DNA of 38,519 nt, taken from positions 1 to 38,519 of the forward strand of contig JBBKWP010000162.1 of assembly GCA_037968995.1 (NCBI GenBank). The letters run 5' to 3'. Of this stretch, positions 16,590 through 27,200 are shown one piece after another. Under the pieces are notes generated by a model. That model ran no database searches and was not told where the DNA came from. It saw only the letters and a list, made by a program, of their open reading frames with translations. The DNA comes from JAEXNA01 sp037968995. GTDB taxonomy: Bacteria; Vulcanimicrobiota; Xenobia; Xenobiales; JADMJV01. Numbering within the stretch: position 1 is the first letter of the stretch; each line of letters begins with the position of its first letter. The translations under genes and the position numbers were made by a program.

Positions 16590-19451
16590 TTAGCGCCCAT
16601 CGCCAAATAGAACGAAGCCGGCCCAAAAGTAGGGATGAGCGTAAATTTTATTGGCTCGCACCGCCAATTGAGCCTCACGTAAAGCTTCGACCTTAGTCTT
16701 TCCAGCCTTGACGGCCGAATAGAACTCAGTCATCAGCATCGAGGTCGAGTCGTCGTCCACGGCCCAAAGCGAGGCGACGACTGAGCGTGCGCCTGCAATC
16801 CAAAACGCTTCGGCTAGGCTGGAGACATAATCCATATCGCCCCCTTTCGCCATGGCAGTATTGCAAGCAGAGAGAGTCACCAGCGATACGCCGTTGAAAG
16901 GCAGGGAAAAAATCTCCTCCTGCGTGACTCGTTCATTGTCGGCCAGTAGGAGATAATTGTTCAGGGAGTCTGAGGGATCCCATTCGCCGTGGGTCGCCAG
17001 GTGAAGAGCCGAACCTTCTCCTCCAAATTTGAGAAAGTTCTCCTTCGTTGCTTTCGACTCTCCGAAAAGCTTGGAGCCACTGAAGATGGCACAAATACGT
17101 TGGCCTTCCCGGGTGGCAGCGGGAAGATCCCCTGTGGCGTTAGCAAAGACTGTAACGGTGCTTAGCTTGGAGGCGCTAGAGTTGGCGACTTTAATAAAGT
17201 CGGTGGGAGTCGCGAGTTCCTGTAAGGACCGTAGCTCGACTAGGTTCCTCCCGTCGGCGTTCTGAAGAGCCCCAAACGGTAAAAAATTGAGCTGGCCCGC
17301 TGGGATAATCACCAAGGACGACTTATCCACAAGATCAGCTTCAATTGGCGCAATGAGTCGTTGATAAAGTTTACGGGCGGAGAGGTCTAGGGCCTTAGAA
17401 TCACCGGAAACACGGCGGATCTGTCGTAGCATTTGCGAGACTTCTTGTTCCAATTCCCCTTTGGGCGTCTTGGTAGATCGCAGCCGGAAGCTCTCCTTCG
17501 TGACCAGGAAGATGTACAACTCTTGCTCAGTGGGAAAGTACTGAACGACCGCTGCCTCTGGAGAAAGACTCGATTGAATATCGGGTAAACTGAGTGGGTC
17601 AAATCGAAGCACTGAACTGTAGAGAGTGGCATGCTTCTGACGAATCAAGCGGCTTTGGAGCAAAAAATCCGATCGTGAATCGGCTAGCAGTTTCTCGGTC
17701 TCCACAAGAAGAGAGTCTCGCGTGGAGGATGCCGGCATAGCCTTCAGCTGATCAACCTTTTTGCTAAGGACGGCCACTTCGTCCTGTTTGTGCTCGGCCA
17801 ACTTCAGGTCCGCACTAGCGTCTTTTTTGCTTCCAACCTGAGTGACAGCAAGATTGTAGTCGTGCCCGAGGCTCAGGGCTGAAAGGGCCCCTTCGGCGTC
17901 ATCGGATTCCACCGAGGCCTGAGCCAGCAGGCGACTCAGGTGATGCGAGCGGACTCTCAGATCGCGTGCCGCTTGGGAATCGCGACCGGCCAGCGGAATG
18001 GCTTCCTCGATTTGGGCTAGACCGGCGTTACAGTAGGTTTTAACTTCGTTCCAATTCCTTGCCTGCAAGCTGCGTTCGGCAAGAAGCTCTCTGAGTTGCA
18101 ACGCGCTCAGGATCAGGCCACGTGCTTGACATATCTCCAAGGCTTGCTTCCATTTTTCGGCCGCAAGTTCAGGCTTGTTCAGTTCGAGCGCGATCTCGGC
18201 AACCCTCGACAAGTAACGAACCTGAGTTGGCTCGTCGCCGGATTTTTGGATGTGGGCCAAAGCCTGCTCAAGGAGGACCATCTTCTGACTCGGAGTCGGC
18301 TCAAAGCGAGCCTTCATAAATTGGACTCTGCCCGCCATCTCCTCGGCCAATCCGCCGCGGCCTAGTCCGAATTCCGTGAATTCAGGCCCCAGGTTCTTGT
18401 CGGTATAGATAAGGGCGGAATCGGGAAGGTGGGCCAGATAGGCTTCAATCCGCCCAATACGCTCGGGAGAGAGTTCCGCTCTCGCTTCTGCGACGGGGAG
18501 GGCCTCACACACCGAAACCTGTTGATCGGCGTGGGTATATAGCAAAACGTGAGTCGCGAAAAAGGTAATGTAGGCAGCCGGGAGGCCATTGAGGCCGGCA
18601 GCCTCAAGCTTCTGATGGTCCCAACCTTTCTGAAGTGCAGCTTCCAATTTCTGGTTGTGGTGCAAGATCTGAAGGAGTCCAGGTACCCCCGAGGGACCTA
18701 AGCCTCTGAGTTCCTCAACCCAGGTCATCGTTGCTTCTCGGGCCAAAAGCCAGTCTATATCGTAGAGAGGGTTTTGGCCTGGCGTGTAGTTCTTGAGAGA
18801 GGACGTCGCCAATTGATATTGGGCAAGGATCTCCTCAGGAGTTTTGAACCTGCCGCTCAAACGTTCGACTCTGAAAACACTACTAGCCAAAGCGTAGAGG
18901 GCTACCGGGGAGATGTTCGGAGCGGACTTGGCGATCGCTTGAGCGCGAGCGGAGTAGGTTCTAGCTTCCTCGAGGCGGCCTCGAAGCGCACTGGATTGGG
19001 TCGCGATCACCAACAGACTCATCTGTTGACTCGGTTTGTAGCCTTGCTCGAGGAAATAATCGACTTGACTGGAGAGATTCTTCTCAACTCCCAGGCCGGC
19101 CTCCATCATGAATCTCGAAAAGCGGATCGCTTCTGTGACCTGGGCTAGGACTGTCTGACTGTTGGCGTTATTCCATATCGGACCTTGTGATTTCAGCCAC
19201 TCTTGGGTCTCGTCGAGTAGTCCCTGGCAGTCATCGAGTTCCTGAATGCTAAGTGGTAAATCACTCGTCGCCTGAGCCAGGAGCAGTCGCTTGAGCTTGA
19301 GGTCGGCCTTTCTCAGCAGAACCAATACGTTGACCTCGCCCTCGGGCTTCGACCCCCCTGGTCGAGCGTGAGCGATGCTCTGAGAGCCAACACACAAGAG
19401 CAAGCAGGTGCTAAGAATGAGGGAAATCCTTGAAAATCGAAGACAACGCAT
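16590..19451 (-). CDS. Exported CHAT-domain (caspase-like) protein with helical repeats
   Basis: 954 residues. It starts with an N-terminal signal peptide (hydrophobic core about residues 7-26, small residues after). A ~550-residue helical region follows with TPR-like units (for example LNKPELAAEKWKQALEICQ). The C-terminal ~250 residues are a CHAT peptidase domain with catalytic His in LATHG (H821) and Cys in SACNTA (C863), so both catalytic residues are present. CHAT proteases usually cut partner proteins and often sit with TPR regions; export through Sec is less usual. I set the start at ATG 19451 because the open frame upstream runs into the tRNA gene. It has its own transcript after the tRNA terminator. 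Confidence 0.85.
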   Translation of the reverse strand: MRCLRFSRISLILSTCLLLCVGSQSIAHARPGGSKPEGEVNVLVLLRKADLKLKRLLLAQATSDLPLSIQELDDCQGLLDETQEWLKSQGPIWNNANSQTVLAQVTEAIRFSRFMMEAGLGVEKNLSSQVDYFLEQGYKPSQQMSLLVIATQSSALRGRLEEARTYSARAQAIAKSAPNISPVALYALASSVFRVERLSGRFKTPEEILAQYQLATSSLKNYTPGQNPLYDIDWLLAREATMTWVEELRGLGPSGVPGLLQILHHNQKLEAALQKGWDHQKLEAAGLNGLPAAYITFFATHVLLYTHADQQVSVCEALPVAEARAELSPERIGRIEAYLAHLPDSALIYTDKNLGPEFTEFGLGRGGLAEEMAGRVQFMKARFEPTPSQKMVLLEQALAHIQKSGDEPTQVRYLSRVAEIALELNKPELAAEKWKQALEICQARGLILSALQLRELLAERSLQARNWNEVKTYCNAGLAQIEEAIPLAGRDSQAARDLRVRSHHLSRLLAQASVESDDAEGALSALSLGHDYNLAVTQVGSKKDASADLKLAEHKQDEVAVLSKKVDQLKAMPASSTRDSLLVETEKLLADSRSDFLLQSRLIRQKHATLYSSVLRFDPLSLPDIQSSLSPEAAVVQYFPTEQELYIFLVTKESFRLRSTKTPKGELEQEVSQMLRQIRRVSGDSKALDLSARKLYQRLIAPIEADLVDKSSLVIIPAGQLNFLPFGALQNADGRNLVELRSLQELATPTDFIKVANSSASKLSTVTVFANATGDLPAATREGQRICAIFSGSKLFGESKATKENFLKFGGEGSALHLATHGEWDPSDSLNNYLLLADNERVTQEEIFSLPFNGVSLVTLSACNTAMAKGGDMDYVSSLAEAFWIAGARSVVASLWAVDDDSTSMLMTEFYSAVKAGKTKVEALREAQLAVRANKIYAHPYFWAGFVLFGDGR

Positions 19452-19518
19452 AAACTTAACTTTCTCAATGGCCCGACTGTTCCCGCTGTGAGGAAGCTCT
19501 CTGCTAAACTGATTCCTA

Positions 19519-19553
19519 TAAAAAAAAAGCCCCGTAATTTCTACGAGGCTTTC
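19519..19553 (-). terminator. Rho-independent terminator after the tRNA
   Basis: On the minus strand, AAAGCCTCGTA pairs with TACGGGGCTTT (11 bp, one G-T pair) around a 5-nt loop and leads into a run of T. It begins six bases after the tRNA 3' end and separates it from the CHAT gene. Confidence 0.92.
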
Positions 19554-19558
19554 ATTGA

Positions 19559-19633
19559 TGGTGGCTGGAGGCAGGTTTGAACTGCCGACCAACGGCTTAT
19601 GAGTCCGCTGCTCTACCACTGAGCTACCCAGCC
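19559..19633 (-). tRNA. tRNA-Met (CAT anticodon)
   Basis: 75 nt with encoded CCA. The acceptor stem is GGCTGGG against TCCAGCC, the D arm is GCTC/GAGC, the T arm has GGCAG/CTGCC with a TTCAAAC loop, and the anticodon loop is CTCATAA. With this anticodon it could be elongator Met or Ile2 (lysidine); the initiator is unlikely because the acceptor starts with a paired G-C. The bottom pair of the anticodon stem is A-G, a mismatch. Confidence 0.93.
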
Positions 19634-19644
19634 GGGTGCCAACA

Positions 19645-19674
19645 AATATACGAAACGATCCCTCCTGATGTCAA
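19645..19674 (-). promoter_or_regulatory. Promoter of tRNA-Met
   Basis: On the minus strand a perfect -35 TTGACA (19674-19669) is followed after 18 bp by TATATT (19650-19645), 11 bp ahead of the mature tRNA 5' end. This is the best sigma-70-like promoter in the window. Confidence 0.85.
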
Positions 19675-19737
19675 CCGGATCTTGACACCCGTTTCTAGAA
19701 GGAAACCGCAAGACATGCCGTCGAAGGCGCCGGTCTT

Positions 19738-21129
19738 ATGGATGACCCATCGTTGTCCGCTCTTTTCCTGTTTGCCGAGAGCGCTTCTTCAACGTCCGCC
19801 AACACCCCCGGACTCACTATCTCTTTGTCTTTGATTATTGTAGCTGTTCTGCTCTTGATCAACGGATATTTCGTGGCCCTCGAGTTCGCTCTCGTCGCGA
19901 TTCGGAAGACCCGCGTCGACGAGATGGTAAGACAGGGCGTTCGCGGCGCTCTATCCGTTCAACGCGGGAAAGCCCGTGTCGACGAGTTCGTGGCCGCTTC
20001 CCAACTCGGCATCACTATTGCCAGTCTGGCACTCGGTATGGTTGCCGAAAATACTGTTTTAAAAATCATCGAAAAGATTTTCAACGTTCATCTGTCTCAC
20101 GAAAGCGGTCTCGGATTCGTTATAAGCATTTCTTTGGTAACCATCCTCCACGTCGTGGTGGGCGAACAAGTTCCGAAAATGCTGGCCATCGACAAGCCGG
20201 GCCGAATAGCGGCTCTCACCGCTCCTCCCGCCGAAGTCTTCTTGCTGGTGTGCCGTCCGGCCATTTGGCTATTGCGCTGGCTCACCAGCCTCATTCTACG
20301 GCCCTTGGGCGTCAAAGACGAGGGTGGACATCACCCCGGAGAAATCTACTCCGAAGAAGAGATCCAGGCGCTTCTGGTGAGCCGCCAGCAAGCGGGAGAA
20401 GCTGAGCCCCAAGAGATAGAAATGATCTCCCACGTATTTCGACTCTTCGAAATGGTCGCGACCGAAATCATGATTCCTCGAACCGAGATGGTGTGTATAC
20501 CAGCGACCGCTAACATTCGCGAAGTCATGGAGATTGCATCCAACGAGGGCCATGACCGGTATCCTGTTTACGGTCAGAACACCGATGAGATCGTGGGTAT
20601 CCTGCTCATGAAAGATATGGTGTCTTTCTTGGGCAGCAACCCTGAAGGCATCGACAGCGGTATCACTTCGCTTTGGAGGGAAGCACTCTTCGTGCCCGGT
20701 TCGCTTCCGTGCGCCCAACTGCTCACTCAGTTGCGTGAAAAGCGAACCCGCCTCGCCATCGTTCTAGATGAATACGGCGGAACCGCGGGAATGCTAACCT
20801 TGGGGGACGTTCTGGCTCGCATCGTTGGCGATGTCGACGAGGAAGCCGAAGAAGATGGCGCGGAGAACATCGTCGCTGTGAGCGAGAACCTCTATTCGAT
20901 TTCAGGCCTCGTTCTCGCCCACGATGTAGAAAAATTCTTCGACGTGACCATCGAAGACGAACTCAACGATACCATTGGAGGAGTCATTTTCTCGCATCTC
21001 GGCCGCGCGCCTGAGGTTGGTGACGATATCACGTTTGAGGGCCTCACCTTTCGAGTAGATGCGCTCGACGGGATGCGAATCGACCGACTTCTCGTCAATA
21101 CGGGCCCCGTAAAGTCCCAAGAAGCGTAA
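19738..21129 (+). CDS. CNNM/CorC-type transporter with CBS domains (HlyC/CorC family)
   Basis: 463 residues in the classic order: an N-terminal DUF21/CNNM membrane domain of several helices (residues ~30-190), two CBS domains (~210-340, with the turn VGILLMKDMV), and a C-terminal CorC_HlyC domain (~370-455, including ISGLVLAHDVEKFF). Members export or regulate Mg2+/Co2+ at the inner membrane, with nucleotide sensed by the CBS pair; the hemolysin name is historical. ATG 19738 has GAAGG about 10 nt upstream, and the frame starts a short way before the first membrane helix. It converges on the giant TPR gene 100 bp downstream. In the gap, AGGCGA/TCGCCT (21201-21215) is a short hairpin without T run. 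Confidence 0.9.
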   Translation: MDDPSLSALFLFAESASSTSANTPGLTISLSLIIVAVLLLINGYFVALEFALVAIRKTRVDEMVRQGVRGALSVQRGKARVDEFVAASQLGITIASLALGMVAENTVLKIIEKIFNVHLSHESGLGFVISISLVTILHVVVGEQVPKMLAIDKPGRIAALTAPPAEVFLLVCRPAIWLLRWLTSLILRPLGVKDEGGHHPGEIYSEEEIQALLVSRQQAGEAEPQEIEMISHVFRLFEMVATEIMIPRTEMVCIPATANIREVMEIASNEGHDRYPVYGQNTDEIVGILLMKDMVSFLGSNPEGIDSGITSLWREALFVPGSLPCAQLLTQLREKRTRLAIVLDEYGGTAGMLTLGDVLARIVGDVDEEAEEDGAENIVAVSENLYSISGLVLAHDVEKFFDVTIEDELNDTIGGVIFSHLGRAPEVGDDITFEGLTFRVDALDGMRIDRLLVNTGPVKSQEA

Positions 21130-21229
21130 CCGTCGTCTGGACATAGGTCTGCAGTTTGGCGCGTCGGTCACGACCCGAAGCGGAGCAGTTTGAGGGATAG
21201 AGGCGAGAGTCGCCTTCGCGTCAACTGGT

Positions 21230-24200
21230 CTAAGTGAGACGGAGCAGTTGACTGAGCATGTGCCGTGAGACGTTGGCCAATGCCGGAACTTGAGGAGGCA
21301 GCGAGCGCCAAGTCGTGACCATCATTTTCAGTTCTCGAATGAAATCTTCATTATTCTGCTGTTGCGAGGCCAGTTCGCCCATCAAGGCAAAGGAACTCCC
21401 GATGTAATTGAGGACCGACGGCGGCTTACTGCGCTCCAAGGCCTGTCCCAGTTCGTACAAACAGTAGACCAGTCTCGGCAGCGAATTCTTTCCGAACATC
21501 TGAATCTCTCGGTTACAACTCACGCAAGCCAGTGCTAGGAAATGAGGGCGACGAGCGGTACGTCGATCATCGATAAGACCCGCGCTGGCGGCCAAAAGAA
21601 GATCTGTTAGCTTGACGAAGTCCTGACTACTCTTGCCGTCGGTGACGACTAACTCAACCAGCCTCAAGACTGAATCGATCAAATCTCCGACTGTCTCGAA
21701 GTCTTCGCGCGCCAAAAGATCGACAACAGCGCGAAGGCAATCGATAGGAAAGTCTCGCGCAACCGGCTTGCCCTCTCGAGCCTGCTGAGTCACCAGATCG
21801 ACCGCTCGGATCAATACCTGGCGCATCCCCGGGTCGGTTTTGTCCCCGGTCAAGGATACCCGTTGAATCAAAGCTTGGGCAAGATCCCCTGAGTACTGCT
21901 TCTGTTGTTGCTGTTCGACCAGTCCCGTTAACAGGGATATGGCTTTATCCAAACTGTCGGCCGCTTGAGGAAGCTGTTGAAAACCGATGAGAAGGCCACC
22001 CTGGCTTAGCAGCGCCTTCGCCAGATTCCCCATCACTTCGATATCAGGCTTCTGCTGTGCCATCTGCATCTGAAAACCCACAGCGCCTTCAAGATCCTGA
22101 AGCGCCTCCCGTGCTTTTCCAGTGGCTTTATAACACTCGGATCGTCGCTGTAATCCTTGGGCCAACGCCGGGGCGGCAAGAAACTGCCCCTGTGCGACAA
22201 GGGCTTTCGCGAGACTGATGACCTCAGTAAAGTCGCCAATAGCGTGCTCGGTATGACCTGCGGAAAGGATCATTTCACCGCGCTCAAGATGGATACGAAC
22301 CAGTTCCGTCGCCAAGTCAGTTCGGCCCTTTTCGGTGAGCAACTTGCGATAAAGACCGATGACCCGATCATAGTCAGCATAAGCTTCGTTGAAGAGACTT
22401 TGATCTCGGTAAACCCGTGCACGGTTCTCTAAGATTTTAGCCGATTCCCATTCGACATTGATTCCACTACCGGCTTCACCAGCAGCGTTCGCGAAATGAA
22501 GCATGCGACCGTATTCTTCGAGAACCCGATCGATCTTACCGGCTTTCGCCGCGTTCTCGGCTCGCGTCGAAAGCGACTTGATCAAGTCGTCAAAGAACTC
22601 GATCCTGCCAAGGCGAACCTGCTCCTCGAAGTGGGTGATCGCTTCCTGAATAGACGACTCCGCCTGAGTGAAGTCCTTCAAGAGGAAAAAGATCGATGAA
22701 CGAAGGCGCCAGGTCCTGGCCAGTTCGTCTTTCCAGGGACCCGTTTGATTCTTCTGCCGGTCCAACAGGAAGTTCCTCATCGACTCATCGCTGTCTTGGA
22801 GCGCGGCTTGCCCGTCGCCCTGAAGATAGAAAACCTCAGCCCGTTGCCTGAAGAATCGGGCTTTGAGGCGTTCCATCTCCGGTACGCTCACGCTCGAGGC
22901 ACCTTTGCCTTCGATGTAAGCGAGAACGTCGAAAGCGCTCTTCAAGGACGCTAAAGCCTCTCCAGGGTTCCCTTTCTCGAGGCTGACCGTCGTAAAAAGA
23001 CCGTAGGCCTGTAGCATCTTGGGAAGTGCCGTCTGGACTCCAAGTTGCTGAAATAGGTGGTTGTAAATATCCAACGCCCGCCGAGTCTGTTCCGTGGCGC
23101 GCTCGGAGTTCTTCAATTTGATTTCCACTCGCCCGGACCCGAGATAGGCGTCGGCCACAAGAGAAAGACGCTCTGGAGTCTGTCCTTGTTCCAGAAGTTT
23201 GCTCACCAAACCGATCGCTTGCGTGAAACCCTCGCCGGCTGCCGCGACGTCTCCTTGGCGACTCAGAATCTCCGCACGCGTCACCTGAACTCGAGCATAT
23301 TGCTCCCACTCTTGTCGCGCTTGATAAAGAGTCAGTAATTCCGTGGAAATAGCTAGGGAGCTTTCAGTTACACCGCTGGCGGAATAAGCTTTCAGTAAGC
23401 CCTCCAGGATAGACACTCGTTGGGTCTGGCCTTCGGCCGTTTCGGTCGTCTGGCCGCGGGAGAAGTCCAACGCTTTCTGCAAGTCCTCAATACTTCGAGC
23501 AGCGTCCCCTTTCTCAACGGAAAGTTCAGCTCGTTCCACCAGGCAACCGATGAATTGTCCCTTGACATCGGAGCGGCCCTCCGTGACCAGTTGTCCGAGA
23601 ATTTCTAGACTTCGGTCCAAGTCGCGTGCGGAATCATCCCTCAGTCCCCTCGCGCGACCTATCTTCGAGCGAAGGAGATACTCCTTAGCCAACTCAGATC
23701 GTTGGTCCAGTCGACCTTCATCGACCGCCAAGTTGCGAAGTGTGATGCTCTTGGAGACATCCCGCTGCGCGCGCTCGATCTCATTGAGCTGAAGGTACCC
23801 TTGAGCTCGAGCCGTGTGGCAGGAAGCGAGCAGAGGTTGCAACTCTTCAAGTTGAAGCTCTTCCACCGCTTCAGTGGCCAACTGGACAGCCTTACCGCTG
23901 TCCTTGACCGCACTCTCAGTATCTTGAGCCTTTAGATGGATTGAAGCCAACTCTAGTTGGACCTCAATCTGAAAGCGCTTATTCTCTTTTTGTTTTCCCG
24001 GATCAGCGGAAGCGAGCAACGAAGCCGCCCGCTGTAGATCTTTCAATGCTCCCGCTGTTTCGCCGGCGAAGCTTTTGAGAGTTCCTCGATGGGCCAAAGC
24101 GACGCCCAGTCGTGACTGAAGCTCTACTCGTCCACGGTCCTCAACCAATTCGACAAACTGTCCAACGGCGCGGTCAGCGAAGTCGAGAGCCCCGACTCGG

Positions 24201-27200
24201 TCCTCCGAGGCAAGAGCGATTCTTGAGGCACGATATAGCGTGGTAGCCAGCGCAGGGCGAAACTCGTGCTGCTTTTCTTTGTCGATAAGCGTTTGAAAGA
24301 GGTCTTGCGCCTTCTGGATCTCATCTTCGGCTGTGGCGACCAAGCCCAAATTCAGGCAATTGAAGGCTCGATTGGCAAACGCCCACGCCTGCTCATCGCG
24401 AAGGTCATCGCACTGCCCGGAAGCAACTAACATGGAAAGAGAGTCGGCTAACGAGGTCAGCAGTCTCTGCAAATCCCATCGATGCGACGGCGTCTCGAGG
24501 TGTATCGTCAATTCCACGCGATGCCGCTGCAAATCCTTATTGCGTACAACCCACTCTAAGACTTCCAGAGAGTCGGTAAGTTGAGCGTAACGATAGAGCC
24601 GGCAAAAGTTTCGAAAGACGATTTCCCGGACTTGAAGTCCGCCATACTTTTCCGGGTTGGTTCGCTCCAGCAACGCTACCACCCATCCAAGCAAGGACTT
24701 GGCGGCTCTGTTGTAGGAATCCGAGTGACTCGAAACGACCGTCGATACAATACTGTTGTGTGAGAGGCCGAGCAACGGAGAGAGGCGCGTTTTGCGGACT
24801 TTGAAGAGGGCGGGAAAGGCCTTTATGCAATCGGCCACCCTGTTGGCTTGCAAAAACCACTGATCGAGATCGTCGAGCGAAATGAAGCGGTCTTCGAGCG
24901 CCAGGCAGGCCGCCAAATCGATGTCCATGATCGACGAACCGAGCGCCGCATCGACAATGTCAGCAAGCGATGAAGGGAGCGCTAGCCCCGCGCTCTTCAA
25001 CTGAACGTAAAGGCCGACCCTTAGTAAACTGGCCGCCGGATCCGAAACCACTTCGTTGACTGTCGACCCAAAGATTTGCACGGCGGCAACGGGCCAGGCG
25101 GATTGCAGATCCAATTTGTGACCCAGTTCGTCCCCACTGTTCATCGGCGAGACGAAACTGACAACTCTCAATCTGGCTGGCAGTTCAAAATTCAGCGATT
25201 GACGCAAGTCCTCTGGGGCCTCGTCAAGAAGAAGCGTTAAGCCCCTCGGGTTGAGAACAGCTACCTGCCCCAGAAACCTCTGAAAGACTTGCGAAAATCC
25301 GTCTCGCGGTATAACGGCGATGAGACTGGCCACCGCTTCGGGTTCCGGCAAAATGATAGATTCGACATGCGCCTTCGCCTCGTCTTTCAGCTGAAAATAG
25401 AAAGACGCAAGCTCGCTTCCATCGGTGGGCGCTGAATAGGAAGAGGGCCATTCGACACGCAGGGAAGGCCCGAACCCCCCTTGCGGCTCCAAAGCCTGGA
25501 GCTGTTCGGCAAGTCTGGACTTACCGCATCCGGGTCCCAAAACAATCTGAAATTTGTTTTGGCCGCTTCCTAAAGCTCTTAGAACTGGCTCGGAAAACGC
25601 CTGGGGAATACTTTGCTCGCTGAGCAACGATTCGCAGAGCTCTTGGATAGCCTCGCGCTCGGAGACTCCCCATCCGCTCCACTGAGGCCTCACCGGGCCT
25701 GCCTCGGGGCTAAATTCAAACTGGTCGTCAAGGATCTCTTCAGCTTGCGCACCCATCTCGACAATGGCGGCCTCGGGCTGTGTCAAAGTTACCGCTGGAG
25801 GCTCAATGTGAGCCTCTACCACCTCCGGCTTTTCCTCAACTGCAGGGGCGACCGGGACCGAGACCGCTGGTAATTCGAAAGAATCCGACTGGGGAACCGG
25901 CTCTGGGCTGGGCAACGGATCGGACGCATCCGGGATGACCCCCAGAACCATGGGAACCACCACGCTGGGCAGCAAGCTCGAATCGCCCGCTCCGGGAACG
26001 CCCGGTGGCGCGACCTCAGGTGAGATTAGGTCTGGAAGGTCAGACTCGGTCAGGCTCAGCGGCGTTCGGGCCTCGATCGGAATGTCGGAAGGCTCTAGCT
26101 CGACGGTCAGCTCATGAATCGGTCCGACGCCCATCTCGACGGTAGGCTCGAATGTCGCCGGCTCAGACAAAAATTCGACATTCTCGAGCTCGGGTTCTTT
26201 AAAAAGAGGAACTTCTGAATCCACCTCATCGAAATCGAGGTCGGAACCGGAAAAATCCATATGGAAAATGTCGGGTTCCCCGGCAGTAGGTTCGGGTACC
26301 CCCAGTGCGGTGTGTTCTACTTCCGGCTCTCCCGGGGCTTCGGGCTCCAAGGAAGGAGGCTCAAAAATGTGAGGCTCAGGTTCTACCGCAGCCACTGGCT
26401 CGGGCACCAAAGCGGGAGGCTCAAAAACGGGCGGATCAAAGACGGGAGGCTCAAAAGCGGGCGGCTCAAAAACGGGCGGCTCAAAAACGGGCGGCTTAGG
26501 TTCTACCGCAGCCACTGGCTCAGGAACGGGCTCGGGCTCCAGGGCAGGAGGCTCAAGAACGGGCGACTCAGGTTCTACCGCAGCCACCGGCTCGGGGACG
26601 GGCTCGGGCTCCAAGGCGGGAGGCTCAAAGACGGGCGGCTCAGGTTCTACCGCAGCCAACGGCTCGGGGACGTGCTCGGGCTCCAAGGCGGGAGGCTCAA
26701 AGACGGGCGACTCAGGTTCTACCGCAGCCACCGGCTCAGGAACGGGCTCGGGCTCCAAGGCGGGAGGCTCAGGTTCTACCGCAGCCACCGGCTCAGGGAC
26801 GGGCTCGGGCTCCAGGGCGGGAGGCTCAAAGACGGGCAGCTCAAAGACGGGCGCCTCAGGTTCTACCGCAGCCACCGGCTCGGAGACGGGCTCAAGCTCG
26901 GGCTCCGGGGCAGGAGGCTCAAGAACCGGCACTTCAGGTTCGAGTGCAGCACCAGGAGACTCAAAAATGGGAACCGCAGGCTGGGTGCTCTTGAGGTCGG
27001 GAAGTTCGGCGGGAGACGGCACGGATGCATCGGGCGGATTCAGGTTGAGCAAGGACGCTGTCAGTCCTAGAATGGCAGGAGTATCTGCTACAGTGGACTC
27101 CTGGGCCGGGGGCACGCTTACGGAATCTGGAGGAGTCGCGACATCGCCTTCAGGCTTGGACCCGGAATGAATCACGTAGGTGCCGCTTGACTCGTCAAAT

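Noticed and set aside
19452..19619. N-terminal extension of the CHAT protein
   Set aside because: The extension would be translated from the tRNA gene and its terminator; the signal peptide begins at 19451.
26376..26960. CRISPR-like regular repeats
   Set aside because: The units are contiguous, encode protein repeats in frame and lack spacers.
26261..27070. Long plus-strand open frame of Gly-Arg-Leu repeats
   Set aside because: It lies opposite the Pro/Glu repeat tract of the giant gene; the repeat in the DNA makes a stop-free antisense frame. No ribosome-binding site.
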